Positions 50,639-60,569 of a DNA stretch of 64,000 nucleotides are shown here, one piece after another (the stretch's first letter is position 1; each line of letters begins with the position of its first letter). The stretch spans positions 1-64,000 of the forward strand of contig JAPLWA010000001.1 in the NCBI GenBank assembly GCA_026396835.1. The letters run 5' to 3'. Below the pieces are notes generated by a model. It searched no databases. It was not told the DNA's origin and worked only from the letters and a program-made list of their open reading frames with translations. A program made the translations under genes and the position numbers. The DNA is from Candidatus Falkowbacteria bacterium (GTDB lineage: Bacteria > Patescibacteriota > Patescibacteriia > Patescibacteriales > Patescibacteriaceae).

Positions 50639-50713
50639 TGGAGCGGGTAAGGGGAATCGAACCCCTATCTTAAGCTTGGAAGGCTAACATAATAACCATT
50701 ATACGATACCCGC
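50639..50713 (-). tRNA. tRNA-Gly (anticodon TCC), CCA encoded
   Basis: Acceptor GCGGGTA/TACCCGC, anticodon loop CTTCCAA, T arm AGGGG/CCCCT. The discriminator T is followed by an encoded CCA. The anticodon stem has one T-T mismatch. Confidence 0.93.
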
Positions 50714-50750
50714 AAAGGGCAATTTCAAATTATAAATTTCAAATTTCAAA

Positions 50751-50826
50751 ATAAATGGCCACAAATTTTTAATATTAAATCATCAAAAATTGTTTTGAAA
50801 TTTATAATTTAAAATTTAGATTTGCT
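50751..50826. repeat. 76-bp spacer repeat, copy 1
   Basis: AT-rich spacer between tRNA-Gly and tRNA-Pro; about 70 of 76 bases match 51179-51254 in the same orientation. Confidence 0.8.
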
Positions 50827-50831
50827 ATATG

Positions 50832-50902
50832 TCGGGGTGCTGGGAATTGAACCCAGTCAACATGCTCCCAAAGCATGCGTACTACCGGTATACGACACCC
50901 CG
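50832..50902 (-). tRNA. tRNA-Pro (anticodon TGG)
   Basis: Acceptor CGGGGTG/CACCCCG, anticodon stem CATGC/GCATG with loop TTTGGGA (anticodon TGG), T loop TTCAATT. CCA not encoded. Confidence 0.93.
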
Positions 50903-50979
50903 GATGACAATTTCAAATTTCAAATGATAAATTTCAAAATAAATTGTAATTTAAAATTTAGAATTTAAAATTGCTCCTG

Positions 50980-51053
50980 TGGGCATACATGGACTCGAAC
51001 CATGGACCTCCACATTATCAGTGTGGCGCTCTAACCAACTGAGCTATATGCCC
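50980..51053 (-). tRNA. tRNA-Ile (anticodon GAT)
   Basis: Acceptor GGGCATA/TATGCCC, D arm GCTC/GAGC, anticodon stem CCACA/TGTGG with loop CTGATAA, T arm CATGG/CCATG. CCA not encoded. Confidence 0.95.
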
Positions 51054-51082
51054 TCACAATATTTCAAACATCTTAACTCTGT

Positions 51083-51142
51083 TGTGGCGCTCCTCGCCTC
51101 GCTTCGCTCGTCGAAGCAGGTAACCAACTGAGCTATATGCCC
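51083..51142 (-). pseudogene. tRNA-Ile 5'-half remnant interrupted by a 28-bp insert
   Basis: On the minus strand the first 22 bases (GGGCATATAGCTCAGTTGGTTA... from 51142 to 51121) are identical to the intact tRNA-Ile at 50980-51053. The next 10 bases of that tRNA (GAGCGCCACA) occur at 51092-51083. Between them lies a 28-base GC-rich insert (51093-51120) containing GCTTCG/CGAAGC. The anticodon and 3' half are missing. Confidence 0.75.
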
Positions 51143-51178
51143 GAATGAAATTTTTAATTTTCAATTTCAAATTTTCAA

Positions 51179-51254
51179 ATAAACGGCTACAAATTTTTAA
51201 TATTAAATCATTAAAAATTGTTTTGAAATTTATAATTTGAAATTTAGAATTGCT
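51179..51254. repeat. 76-bp spacer repeat, copy 2
   Basis: Second copy of the 50751-50826 spacer, between the tRNA-Ile remnant and tRNA-Phe. Confidence 0.8.
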
Positions 51255-51258
51255 CTTG

Positions 51259-51330
51259 TGCCTTGAGTCAGAATCGAACTGACGACACGAAGCTCTTCAG
51301 GCTTCTGCTCTACCACTGAGCTACCAAGGC
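51259..51330 (-). tRNA. tRNA-Phe (anticodon GAA)
   Basis: Acceptor GCCTTGG/TCAAGGC, anticodon stem GAAGC/GCTTC with loop CTGAAGA (anticodon GAA), T loop TTCGATT. CCA not encoded. Confidence 0.93.
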
Positions 51331-51355
51331 TCGCCTTCGCATAAGCGAATGAGTG

Positions 51356-51428
51356 TTGCGGGGGTCGGATTCGAACCGACGACCTCCAGGTTATGGGCCT
51401 GGCGAGCTGCCAACTGCTCTACCCCGCG
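51356..51428 (-). tRNA. Initiator tRNA-fMet (anticodon CAT)
   Basis: Anticodon stem CCAGG/CCTGG with loop CCCATAA. Position 1 is C and position 72 is A, an unpaired C1xA72 that marks bacterial initiator tRNA; the D stem has A11:T24, another initiator trait. The anticodon stem has only two of the three usual bottom G-C pairs (the third is A-T). CCA not encoded. Confidence 0.92.
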
Positions 51429-51523
51429 ATAAAAATTAAAAAACTAGCTACAGGGCTAGTTAGTTATATAAATAGCCCATAATACTATTTTTTCAATCAA
51501 TCAAAAACTTTTCAATTTTCAAC

Positions 51524-51543
51524 GCTAATAGGCGCCACTTCAG
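51524..51543 (-). promoter_or_regulatory. 16S processing stalk, 3' strand
   Basis: GCTAATAGGCG (51524-51534) is the exact complement of 53260-53270 on the other side of the 16S gene, and TTCAG (51539-51543) complements 53251-53255 after a symmetrical 4x4 internal loop. This fits the long-range helix from which RNase III-type enzymes release pre-16S. Confidence 0.65.
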
Positions 51544-51651
51544 AGGTTCAAATTATTTACCGAAGCAAATAAAGTGACCAGTCAATTTACCAAATTGATA
51601 AATTGTCGACATGTTCTATCACTCGAAAGTGAAGAACAGTTTTCTCCCTAG

Positions 51652-53137
<1,486 letters not shown>

Positions 53138-53200
53138 ATTTTTACTAGTTTGTTTCTAGAAAACGTATTAGCCCGAAAGCGTAATAAATTTTAATTTTGC

Positions 53201-53322
53201 CCCGACAAAATGTCGGGATCGATTCACCGGGGAGGTGAACCAGAGTTTTCCTGAATTGACGCCTATTAGCACAAAAAACTTGTCCCGGACTTGATCCGGG
53301 ATGTCCCAGATATCGATCTGGG
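53201..53322 (-). repeat. Four successive hairpins in the 16S leader
   Basis: CCCGACA/TGTCGGG (53201-53217), TTCACC/GGTGAA (53223-53239), TCCCGGA/TCCGGGA (53283-53301) and CCCAGAT/ATCTGGG (53305-53322). The 5' strand of the processing stalk (53251-53270) lies between the second and third. Two belong to the dispersed palindrome types found elsewhere. Confidence 0.65.
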
Positions 53323-53511
53323 TTCCATTGATTTATTCTTGATTGATTGTCATATTCTGTTATCAAAGTTCCTTTTCTCTCAAACGCGAAAGAAAAAACA
53401 GAGACACAAACGAATAGGTTTATATCACTGTTTTTTCTTTTACGTGTTTTCAAATTTTCGCTTAAATTATGTATAGCCGATAAGCAAATAACTAAGCAGA
53501 TTAGTAAGATA

Positions 53512-53540
53512 ATTGTAGGGTATCTTGGAAAAAGTGTCAA
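53512..53540 (-). promoter_or_regulatory. rRNA promoter
   Basis: TTGACA (53535-53540), 17-base spacer, TACAAT (53512-53517): near-consensus. The leader to the 16S 5' end is about 370 bases. No convincing gene lies in the 447 bases between 53138 and 53584; open frames there only translate hairpins. Confidence 0.8.
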
Positions 53541-53584
53541 GAGTAAGCGTAAGCTATATTTTAGAATTTATAAAATGTCTAAAA

Positions 53585-54511
53585 TTAGCTATTTTTAAAG
53601 GCTTTTCTGTACATTTTAGCTGCATCTTCTGGCACTACCCAATTGACTGTCATACTTGAATCAAGCTCAACTCCTGACCAAATATGTGCTCGAGGTTGAA
53701 TTCGTAAACAGATATGCTCTGGAGCTGATCCTTTAACAGCATGGAAAAAGTAATTATAAGGCGCATTCATTTTTTTCAATGGTTGTAATAAATATAACAA
53801 AGCTTTAGCCATTGAGTTTAATTCGGCGCCGGTCAACTTAGTAATATCAGCCAGCTCTCGCTTAGTAACAATCCAGACCTCATTTTCATAAGCACTAGCA
53901 TAAGGGCAAAAAACAGCTAAATTTTTATCTTCAAAAATTCCGCGTGGCGACTTCATTTCCTTCTTAATAATGTCTTTATAAAAAGAATGACCATGTTCAA
54001 TCTTATATTCACTTAAACGATCTTTGGTTTCAACGATTCTCAAGGGTACGACTTCAGTCGCAAAAATTTGTGAGTGGGCATGCGAAATCGAGGCACCAGC
54101 ATCTAACCCCTCATTCTTGAAACAAATTAAATAATTAAGTTTTGATTTTTTCAACAAAAATTTAGTACGCCTCTGGTACATGGTAAACAAATCTTTTACC
54201 TGTTTAAGACTTAAATCAGCCAAGCGCGTGTTTGGACTAGGCGTTTCAACAATCACCTCCTGAAAACCATAAGCTTTAGGGTTATTTGGCGTGACTGCCG
54301 GAAACCTATTGGCAATAGCAATAATTCTGCTTGCAGCTTTGCCGATAGAATCTAAAATGGCTCCCTTTTTTATCTTATCAGTCGTAAAAGGACTGTCGGT
54401 ATGAGTTTCAAAAATCTGTTGGCTAAACTGATGTGGTCGTTTTTTTCGGCCTGGAGCAATAATCACGTAACGATTAGATAAATAATCCTTTCGAATTTCT
54501 GATTTTTTCAT
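53585..54511 (-). CDS. Galactose-1-phosphate uridylyltransferase-like HIT protein
   Basis: 308 residues with the two-domain GalT fold. The N-terminal block RKDYLSNRYVIIAPGRKKRPHQF and the catalytic HAHSQ (nucleophilic His in SHAHSQI, ~160) are present. The zinc-binding CPFC pair that normally follows the first block is absent; the region reads SQQIFETHTDSPF. The enzyme may transfer nucleotidyl groups to a sugar phosphate as in the Leloir pathway, but related family members act on other substrates. smc lies 9 bases upstream on the same strand. Confidence 0.82.
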   Translation of the reverse strand: MKKSEIRKDYLSNRYVIIAPGRKKRPHQFSQQIFETHTDSPFTTDKIKKGAILDSIGKAASRIIAIANRFPAVTPNNPKAYGFQEVIVETPSPNTRLADLSLKQVKDLFTMYQRRTKFLLKKSKLNYLICFKNEGLDAGASISHAHSQIFATEVVPLRIVETKDRLSEYKIEHGHSFYKDIIKKEMKSPRGIFEDKNLAVFCPYASAYENEVWIVTKRELADITKLTGAELNSMAKALLYLLQPLKKMNAPYNYFFHAVKGSAPEHICLRIQPRAHIWSGVELDSSMTVNWVVPEDAAKMYRKAFKNS

Positions 54512-54520
54512 AATATTTTT

Positions 54521-57127
54521 CTACCTAAATTTAGCTTCGTCTAATTTAATGCTTAGCAATTTTGAAACACCATCTTCTTGCATAGTAACGCCATAAAGCA
54601 CGGCTGCTCTAAGCATTGAAGCTCGATTGTGAGTAATAACAATGAATTGAGTCTTATGGGATAGATCATCTAAAATCTTAGCTAGTCTTTCTGAGTTAGC
54701 TTCATCTAAAGCAGCGTCAACTTCATCTAAGACCACAAATGGTGATGGGTTGGCGCTGATAATTGCGCAGATCAAAGCGATCGCGGTCAAAGCTCTTTCA
54801 CCACCCGATAACATAGTAATCGATTTAATTTTTTTACCTGGCGGAGTTGCTTGAATTTCAATACCAGCCAAACCAGTTGCATTATACTTTTGCAAGTATT
54901 TAATGCGTTTTAATTTAGTAGCTGAGGCTGACATAATAACTGGCTCTGGTACTTCTTCTTTAGTATCATCTTTTTCGTCATTCTCGTCATCAGCCATGAC
55001 TTTAATAATTTTAGCGATACCACCATTGAATAAAATCTTAAAGTACTCTTCAAACTTCTGAGAAATAATTTTAAACTCCTTATCAAAACGTTCCTTAATT
55101 TTAGCATCCAACTCTTCAATGACTTGTTCTAAGGATTGACCAGTGGCTAATAAATCATCAACTTGATTCATTAAGAAATCGTGACGTTCTTTAGTAGAAA
55201 TATATTCACTTTCGATTTCTGGATCAATGCCGCCAATCAATTCCATTTGACGCTTAAGTTGCATGATTTTATCTTGAACCGAAGAACGATCAAGTGACTC
55301 TTTAGCACGTTCATCACGTACTTCTTTTAAGCCACCCAAATCCTGTCTAATACCATTTTCTAAATCTTCTAACTTAGTTTCCTGACGAGCAGCCTCGACT
55401 TTATTTTCATTAAGTTCGTTAGCAATTGAGTTAATTTCATTTTGCAAAGTCTGAAGACTACTTTGTAAAGCAAAGAATTTCTGCCTAGCTTCAGTTTGTT
55501 CATTAGTATAAACACTAAGTCTTTGCCTAATTGAAGTTAATTCTTTATCAATTGCAGCCAAGTTTTGCTCAACGGCCTGACGGTCAGCTGGATTAGCACC
55601 AGTGTCAGATTTTACAGTATTAGCAATTGAGCTTAACTCTCTTTCTATATCTTTGCGCTTGGTTTCTTCTAAGCGAAGTCTCTCCTCGTTAACCGTTAAA
55701 GTGTGGCGACTATCAACTAAACGCTCTAAAATCGCTTCTTTGCGTTGTGTCAAAGCTACTAAGGAACTCTGTGTTTTCTTAGACGAAGATTGAGTTAAGT
55801 GCGCGGCTAATTCAGATAGCTCGGATAGTTCTTTCCTTAATTCTGTTAAAGCACGTTTGATCATGACAGGATCTTCTAATTGTTCGGCGACGCCCAACAT
55901 TTCCAAAGACTTATTAAGTCTTTTTTCCATCTTAACTAATTCATCATCACGGCTAATCGCTTCATCTGAACCTAAAGCTTCGTGCAAAGCTGTTATTTCT
56001 TTGGTTAATTTTTCACGATCAATTTCTAGAGCATCAACGTCTTTTTTAGCACTTACAACCGTTTCATTTAGTCTAACTAATTCTTCATCTAATCTAATTT
56101 TTTCTCTGTCCAATTCTCCTTGGCGACGTTTTAGGAAAGCTGTATCAAATTTACCAGCGCGCTCTAAGCCAACCTCAAGACGAGCATCAATCTTAGCTAG
56201 CTCAGCTGCTATCTTTTCTTTTTCGACTTGCTTCTCAGCTAAAGTTCTTTGCAAAGTATTAAATTCTCTGTCGGAAGAAGAATTACGCTCTAAAGATTCT
56301 AGTTCATTTTGTAAACTAATTAATTTCTTTTCTTTAACTTGCTTATTTTTTTCTAAAACTAATAATTTTTCATTGGCTTCCTTAAAACGATCATTAAGTT
56401 CATGCCAAACGGTGCGATAATACGCCAACTGAAGTTCTCTTAACTCAACTTCAACTTCGCCGCGCTTTTTTAATTTTGTCACCTGGCGAGTTAAATGACC
56501 TAAACGAGGTTCAATTTCAGCCAACAACATTTCAGCTTGGCCTAAATGTTCTAAACTAGAGCGAAGTTTATTAAGTGAGTCGTCACGTTTAATTTGAAAT
56601 TGTTTAACACCAGTTGCTTCATCAAAAAATTCCTTACGTTCTGATAAAGAAGTGTTCAAAAATCCTTCAACTGTACCTTGGCCAATAACGCTATAGGTTT
56701 TCTGCCCAACGTTAGCTTTGGCCAATAACATCTGCACGTCTAATAAACGAACCTTGGCATTGTTTATTAAATATTCACTTTCACCATCACGGTAAAGACG
56801 ACGCGTTAAAACAAAATGTGAAAAATCTAGCGGCGCCTGTCGATCTTCGTTATTAAAAAATAAAGACACCTCAGCCATACCGAGCTTGCCTTTTTTGTCA
56901 GAACCAGAAAAAATAACATCTTCGGATTTTTTACCACGAAGTGTTTTCATACTTTGCTCACCCAATGCCCAACGCACTGAATCAGCGATATTTGATTTAC
57001 CTGATCCATTAGGTCCAACCACTGCCGTTAAGCCGCGTCTATCCTGATCAATAATACCAGGGAAAACTAGGCTATTTTTATTGGCAAACGATTTGAAACC
57101 TTGAACTTCTAGCTTTTCTAAATACAT
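54521..57127 (-). CDS. smc: SMC-family chromosome segregation ATPase, apparently without a hinge
   Basis: 868 residues from the ATG at 57127 (an upstream in-frame TTG is unlikely). Walker A is GPNGSGKS (residues 38-45), and the ABC signature MLSGGERAL and Walker B FVVLDEVDAALDE are near the C-terminus, so the ATPase head is complete. The middle is almost entirely coiled coil. Bacterial SMC is about 1150-1200 residues with a ~150-residue globular hinge; here the centre (~370-450) reads as charged helix (KMEKRLNKSLEML...) and I see no hinge. It may dimerise differently or be a related SMC-like protein. Confidence 0.88.
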   Translation of the reverse strand: MYLEKLEVQGFKSFANKNSLVFPGIIDQDRRGLTAVVGPNGSGKSNIADSVRWALGEQSMKTLRGKKSEDVIFSGSDKKGKLGMAEVSLFFNNEDRQAPLDFSHFVLTRRLYRDGESEYLINNAKVRLLDVQMLLAKANVGQKTYSVIGQGTVEGFLNTSLSERKEFFDEATGVKQFQIKRDDSLNKLRSSLEHLGQAEMLLAEIEPRLGHLTRQVTKLKKRGEVEVELRELQLAYYRTVWHELNDRFKEANEKLLVLEKNKQVKEKKLISLQNELESLERNSSSDREFNTLQRTLAEKQVEKEKIAAELAKIDARLEVGLERAGKFDTAFLKRRQGELDREKIRLDEELVRLNETVVSAKKDVDALEIDREKLTKEITALHEALGSDEAISRDDELVKMEKRLNKSLEMLGVAEQLEDPVMIKRALTELRKELSELSELAAHLTQSSSKKTQSSLVALTQRKEAILERLVDSRHTLTVNEERLRLEETKRKDIERELSSIANTVKSDTGANPADRQAVEQNLAAIDKELTSIRQRLSVYTNEQTEARQKFFALQSSLQTLQNEINSIANELNENKVEAARQETKLEDLENGIRQDLGGLKEVRDERAKESLDRSSVQDKIMQLKRQMELIGGIDPEIESEYISTKERHDFLMNQVDDLLATGQSLEQVIEELDAKIKERFDKEFKIISQKFEEYFKILFNGGIAKIIKVMADDENDEKDDTKEEVPEPVIMSASATKLKRIKYLQKYNATGLAGIEIQATPPGKKIKSITMLSGGERALTAIALICAIISANPSPFVVLDEVDAALDEANSERLAKILDDLSHKTQFIVITHNRASMLRAAVLYGVTMQEDGVSKLLSIKLDEAKFR

Positions 57128-57193
57128 GCTTAAGCTTATACATAAAAAGAAACACAAGCTGTGTTACCTACAATTATAGCTTAATTTCTAAAT

Positions 57194-57261
57194 AAAAAAA
57201 ACACCTTGTTATAAATAGCTTTGCTCCTCAACAGGCAGAGCAGGCGGTTTATAAAAGGTGT
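57194..57261 (-). terminator. Composite terminator of the candidate ncRNA
   Basis: Stem ACACCTT (57201-57207)/AAGGTGT (57255-57261), continued by TTATAAA/TTTATAA and an inner GCTC/GAGC, followed on the minus strand by TTTTTTTT. Confidence 0.7.
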
Positions 57262-57590
57262 CTTTGTTTCTGATAAGATCGATGTGTTTACGCCTACATT
57301 GATATTAAGAGCCTTCATTACTTTAACCAGCGTCAGCTAGCTAGTTTAAAAATAATTGAGATTACTCCCTATCTTTGAATCGTCTTTTAGCTAGGTTATT
57401 TTAACCCTTGGAACGTTTATTGTTCCCGCGCTATCTAATTATCAAAAACATTTATTACTCTCGCTCAATTGTATAACTAAACACTAACTAATTTCATTGC
57501 CGATTATTTCATCCAACAACTAATTAATTATAGTTATACTATTTAATGTACTGCTTAGGTACGTTAAGTAATATCAATGAATATCACTTA
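57194..57590 (-). ncRNA. Candidate non-coding RNA between smc and the 57706 gene
   Basis: A 578-base gap has no convincing gene on either strand. On the minus strand a promoter (57597-57625) is followed by ~330 bases with hairpins such as GGAAC/GTTCC (57410-57426) and then a strong composite hairpin (ACACCTT/AAGGTGT with TTATAAA/TTTATAA, 57201-57261) ending in a run of eight T. This is the layout of a discrete ~390-nt RNA. I could not match it to tmRNA, RNase P, SRP or 6S RNA by eye. It could also be a long smc leader, though the terminator precedes smc. Confidence 0.5.
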
Positions 57591-57596
57591 ATAGAC

Positions 57597-57625
57597 AAAT
57601 TATCATAAAGCTAAGCAGTCGTCAA
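57597..57625 (-). promoter_or_regulatory. Promoter of the candidate ncRNA
   Basis: TTGACG (57620-57625), 17-base spacer ending in TGA, TAATTT (57597-57602). It starts 6 bases after the upstream operon's terminator. Confidence 0.6.
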
Positions 57626-57630
57626 TACAT

Positions 57631-57657
57631 AAAAAACAGAGCGCTAGGCTCTGTTTA
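57631..57657 (-). terminator. Terminator of the SpoIID-like operon
   Basis: AACAGAGC pairs with GCTCTGTT and is followed by TTTTTTATG on the minus strand, about 50 bases after the stop at 57706. Confidence 0.8.
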
Positions 57658-57705
57658 ATATTTACTCTCTTATTATATTTTTAAATAACCTGTCTTTGTG
57701 GTTTT

Positions 57706-57993
57706 TTATCTTTTGTCGTTCCTACTTCTTTTTCTGTCTTCACTTCTTATATATTTATGATGACTAATGTCAGCTATTTTTTTAGATGCGGAATTACCGT
57801 AGATAGCTTTCTCGAAATTTTCAGTAAGCTCTTCACCTTTTTCATCGAGCCTCTCTTCTTTTATATTAAGCTCGGAAATTGGCTCAACATCTATGCCGCG
57901 CAGTTCGCCGGTCTTACTAATAGAAATTGAATTAATTTTAGCTCCTTCATGAGGCACAATATCATCCAGGTTTTTTATTTCTTTAAATCCCAT
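57706..57993 (-). CDS. Hypothetical protein, 95 residues
   Basis: Unrecognised soluble protein with an acidic middle and a strongly basic tail (HHKYIRSEDRKRSRNDKR) that might bind nucleic acid. Last gene of the operon that starts at the SpoIID-like gene, 18 bases after the 87-residue gene. No Shine-Dalgarno is obvious. Confidence 0.6.
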   Translation of the reverse strand: MGFKEIKNLDDIVPHEGAKINSISISKTGELRGIDVEPISELNIKEERLDEKGEELTENFEKAIYGNSASKKIADISHHKYIRSEDRKRSRNDKR

Positions 57994-58011
57994 ATTTTTA
58001 TATTAACTATT

Positions 58012-58275
58012 TTACGCAGCCTCTTTCATAACCCCCATCCGGTTGGTCTCTTCTGCTATTTTCTCATTAACTTCAGCCACTTGTAATGAAATTGGATCTA
58101 AAATTGCCTTAGCCTCAGGTGAGGCTATGTCGATTCCCTGAGCATCAAGATCATCTATAATAACCTGTTGCTGACGCATGAAGTCGGCCAGAGTATTATT
58201 TAATCTCATTAATTCTAGAGACATACTCTCTTCACCAGATGAATTTGTCATAATGTCTAAATTTTTTTCATTCAT
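58012..58275 (-). CDS. Hypothetical helical protein, 87 residues
   Basis: Unrecognised, acidic, predicted mostly helical (two helices: ~18-45 and ~52-80), methionine-rich and without cysteine or membrane segments. Start in the context CATATG. It sits between the 746-residue coiled-coil gene (33 bases) and the 95-residue gene (18 bases), so all are probably co-transcribed. Confidence 0.6.
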   Translation of the reverse strand: MNEKNLDIMTNSSGEESMSLELMRLNNTLADFMRQQQVIIDDLDAQGIDIASPEAKAILDPISLQVAEVNEKIAEETNRMGVMKEAA

Positions 58276-58308
58276 ATGAATATTATTTTTAAATAAATTT
58301 AATAAATT

Positions 58309-60549
58309 TTAATTACTTTTTTGACGATATTTATTGTATTCTTCTTCGGCTAATTTTAATTTGTTTTCGATCTCTAAAAATTGATCAACTATTTTTTGCT
58401 TATCTTCAGGAAACTTTTCCGCAATTTTATTGCTTGTTATTTCTTTTATTTTATCTAAGTATTCATCAACTTTCATTATTCCTTTTAATTCGGGTATTCT
58501 TTCAAAAGCAGAATAGGCGCTAACACCGTAGACGTTTTTAGCTGAAGCAATAATCTTAATTGTCCTTTCTCTAGTATCACTAGCTTTTTCAATACTTTTT
58601 GAAAGTTCGCCTTTTCTTTTTTCTAAATCTTTAATCTCTTCGTCATAATCTGGTTTATCCTTATCTGATTTAAACAAATTTTTAAATTTGCCACGAATTT
58701 TTTGATCGGCTTGCTCCTGCTCTTTTTTAGCAAGCTCTTTAGCCCTAATCTTACTATAAATATTAGCTCTATCTTTAATAAGTTTATCTACTAAATCACG
58801 AGAGCTATTATCTTCTTGAAGAACCTTATCGCTGGCGCTCAACCTACAATTATTTATCTCGTAATCTAAAGACATATAATACTCCGACTTTGTTAATGCC
58901 TGGATAGCACGATCTCTTTCGCTAAGATAGCGTACTTTCTCTTTATCAAAATCTTCTTTTTCTCTAATAACACTATAATCATTAGAACGCTTAGCGTTAT
59001 CAGAAAGATTTTTAAGCTCATAATAGTTAATAAAGGCCTTGGCTTTTTCTGCTAACTGAGATTTCTTTTCAACAAGACTTATTTCTTCTTCTTTAATCAT
59101 TTTTTCGGTATTTGAAATAGACGGCTTTCTTTCATCAAGTTCTACTAAGTTACTATGATTCACCATATTTCTTGTTTCGATTCTTTCAATTACTTCGTCT
59201 GAACCGTATAGTTTAGCGACCTTACTATTTATATCTTTAATATCTATGCCGCTATCATTGGACAAGGTTGACTCAAGTTGAGTTAATCTTTTACTGAATT
59301 CATTAACTACCCCTTGCCAAAAAGGAATCATGGCCCTTACATGACTTAAAAAACTTGATTTATTCAAACCACCAAATTCATTTTTATTAAAACTGTCATT
59401 TTTAATTTCACTAACTAAGGATTCTCCGTTGCGCCAACCCTCTCTTCGGGGATATGTTTTTAACCAATCAATAGAATAATCAATGGATTTTGAAATTTTA
59501 CCAATCTCATCCTCGGAGCCTGATAACTTAGCCTTTACTCTTTCTACAGATTCTTCTATTTCCTTAATTTGTTTTTGAATATTTTCATAATCAGCAGGAT
59601 ATTGTTTAATGAAGTCGATTGTTTGCAATTTCTTATTATTTTCAGATAACTTTTTATTTAAATATTTATCTTCTTGGCTGGAGTTAAAAATTAGACTAGA
59701 AATAATTTCTGTTTTTTTATCAGCCGATAAATTTGTCGGACATTCTTGGTTAATCTTTTTTAGAAGCGCCTCCATAGAGGCAGGGTTATTAATCTCAAAA
59801 CTACCCCATTTTTTTACAGATTCATCTACCTTTTTAGAAAAAACCTTTATTTCATTAATCTCCTTAGCCCTGTCTTCAATAGAGCCGATCCATTCGGCTT
59901 CGGACATATCCTTTGGCTTAACTGGTTGTCTTAAATCAAAATTTTCATTACTATCTTCTTCTTTAAGAGATTCTTTTAGAGAGCTTCTGGATTCTATAAT
60001 ATTATCAACCGCAAAAGTATAAGGCGAGGTAGCAAAGTGCTTTTGTTCCTCAACAAAATGATCTAACTCTTTATTGCCATATTCTTTTTCCTCATTAAGA
60101 TGTTCTGATTGTTTGTTGATAAATTCTATATCGTTTTTAAGAGCTTCTTTTTCAATGTTAAGGTCGTTAATTAAGGCTTTAATCTCTTCGTTGGTAGTCA
60201 GATCATCTTCGGTTAACAGCGCTTCGGCTTCTTTAATTTGAGAACCAGTCTCAGTTATTAAATTTTCCTTAGCTATTAACTCAGTTTGCAATATTTTTTT
60301 ATTAGCTTCAATCCTTTTCTCTATAACGGAACGGGAATATTCTAAATTACCACCTTTTTTTTCTTGAATGTTGTTAAGGTTAATATTGCCCAGCGCCATC
60401 TCAGCAACTTCTTTAGCAAATTCATCGTCACTAAGAACTTTTTTAGCCTGCTCTTGTTTTTTTTCAGCTAGCTTGTTTTTCAAAGCATCCAATCTGCTTT
60501 TAGAATCTTCTAGTGAATTTTTATTTAATTCATGGTTTGTTTCGTCCAT
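58309..60549 (-). CDS. Large coiled-coil protein, 746 residues, unknown function
   Basis: The chain is almost wholly charged and helical, with long heptad-rich stretches at ~5-60, ~75-185, ~300-370, ~470-520 and ~590-740, and no signal peptide, membrane helix, nucleotide-binding loop or cysteine cluster that I can see. It is rich in Lys/Glu/Asn. A structural or scaffold role is likely but unproven. It begins 20 bases after the SpoIID-like gene and is followed by two small orphan genes; the four form one operon. Confidence 0.75.
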   Translation of the reverse strand: MDETNHELNKNSLEDSKSRLDALKNKLAEKKQEQAKKVLSDDEFAKEVAEMALGNINLNNIQEKKGGNLEYSRSVIEKRIEANKKILQTELIAKENLITETGSQIKEAEALLTEDDLTTNEEIKALINDLNIEKEALKNDIEFINKQSEHLNEEKEYGNKELDHFVEEQKHFATSPYTFAVDNIIESRSSLKESLKEEDSNENFDLRQPVKPKDMSEAEWIGSIEDRAKEINEIKVFSKKVDESVKKWGSFEINNPASMEALLKKINQECPTNLSADKKTEIISSLIFNSSQEDKYLNKKLSENNKKLQTIDFIKQYPADYENIQKQIKEIEESVERVKAKLSGSEDEIGKISKSIDYSIDWLKTYPRREGWRNGESLVSEIKNDSFNKNEFGGLNKSSFLSHVRAMIPFWQGVVNEFSKRLTQLESTLSNDSGIDIKDINSKVAKLYGSDEVIERIETRNMVNHSNLVELDERKPSISNTEKMIKEEEISLVEKKSQLAEKAKAFINYYELKNLSDNAKRSNDYSVIREKEDFDKEKVRYLSERDRAIQALTKSEYYMSLDYEINNCRLSASDKVLQEDNSSRDLVDKLIKDRANIYSKIRAKELAKKEQEQADQKIRGKFKNLFKSDKDKPDYDEEIKDLEKRKGELSKSIEKASDTRERTIKIIASAKNVYGVSAYSAFERIPELKGIMKVDEYLDKIKEITSNKIAEKFPEDKQKIVDQFLEIENKLKLAEEEYNKYRQKSN

Positions 60550-60569
60550 ATAATAAAACCAAATAATAT

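Noticed and set aside
53145..53540. 131-codon frame in the 16S leader
   Set aside because: It overlaps the rRNA promoter, hairpins and processing strand, and its translation is mostly palindrome-derived.
57194..57590. tmRNA or RNase P RNA in the gap upstream of smc
   Set aside because: No tRNA-like ends, tag-peptide frame or RNase P core motifs could be found by eye.
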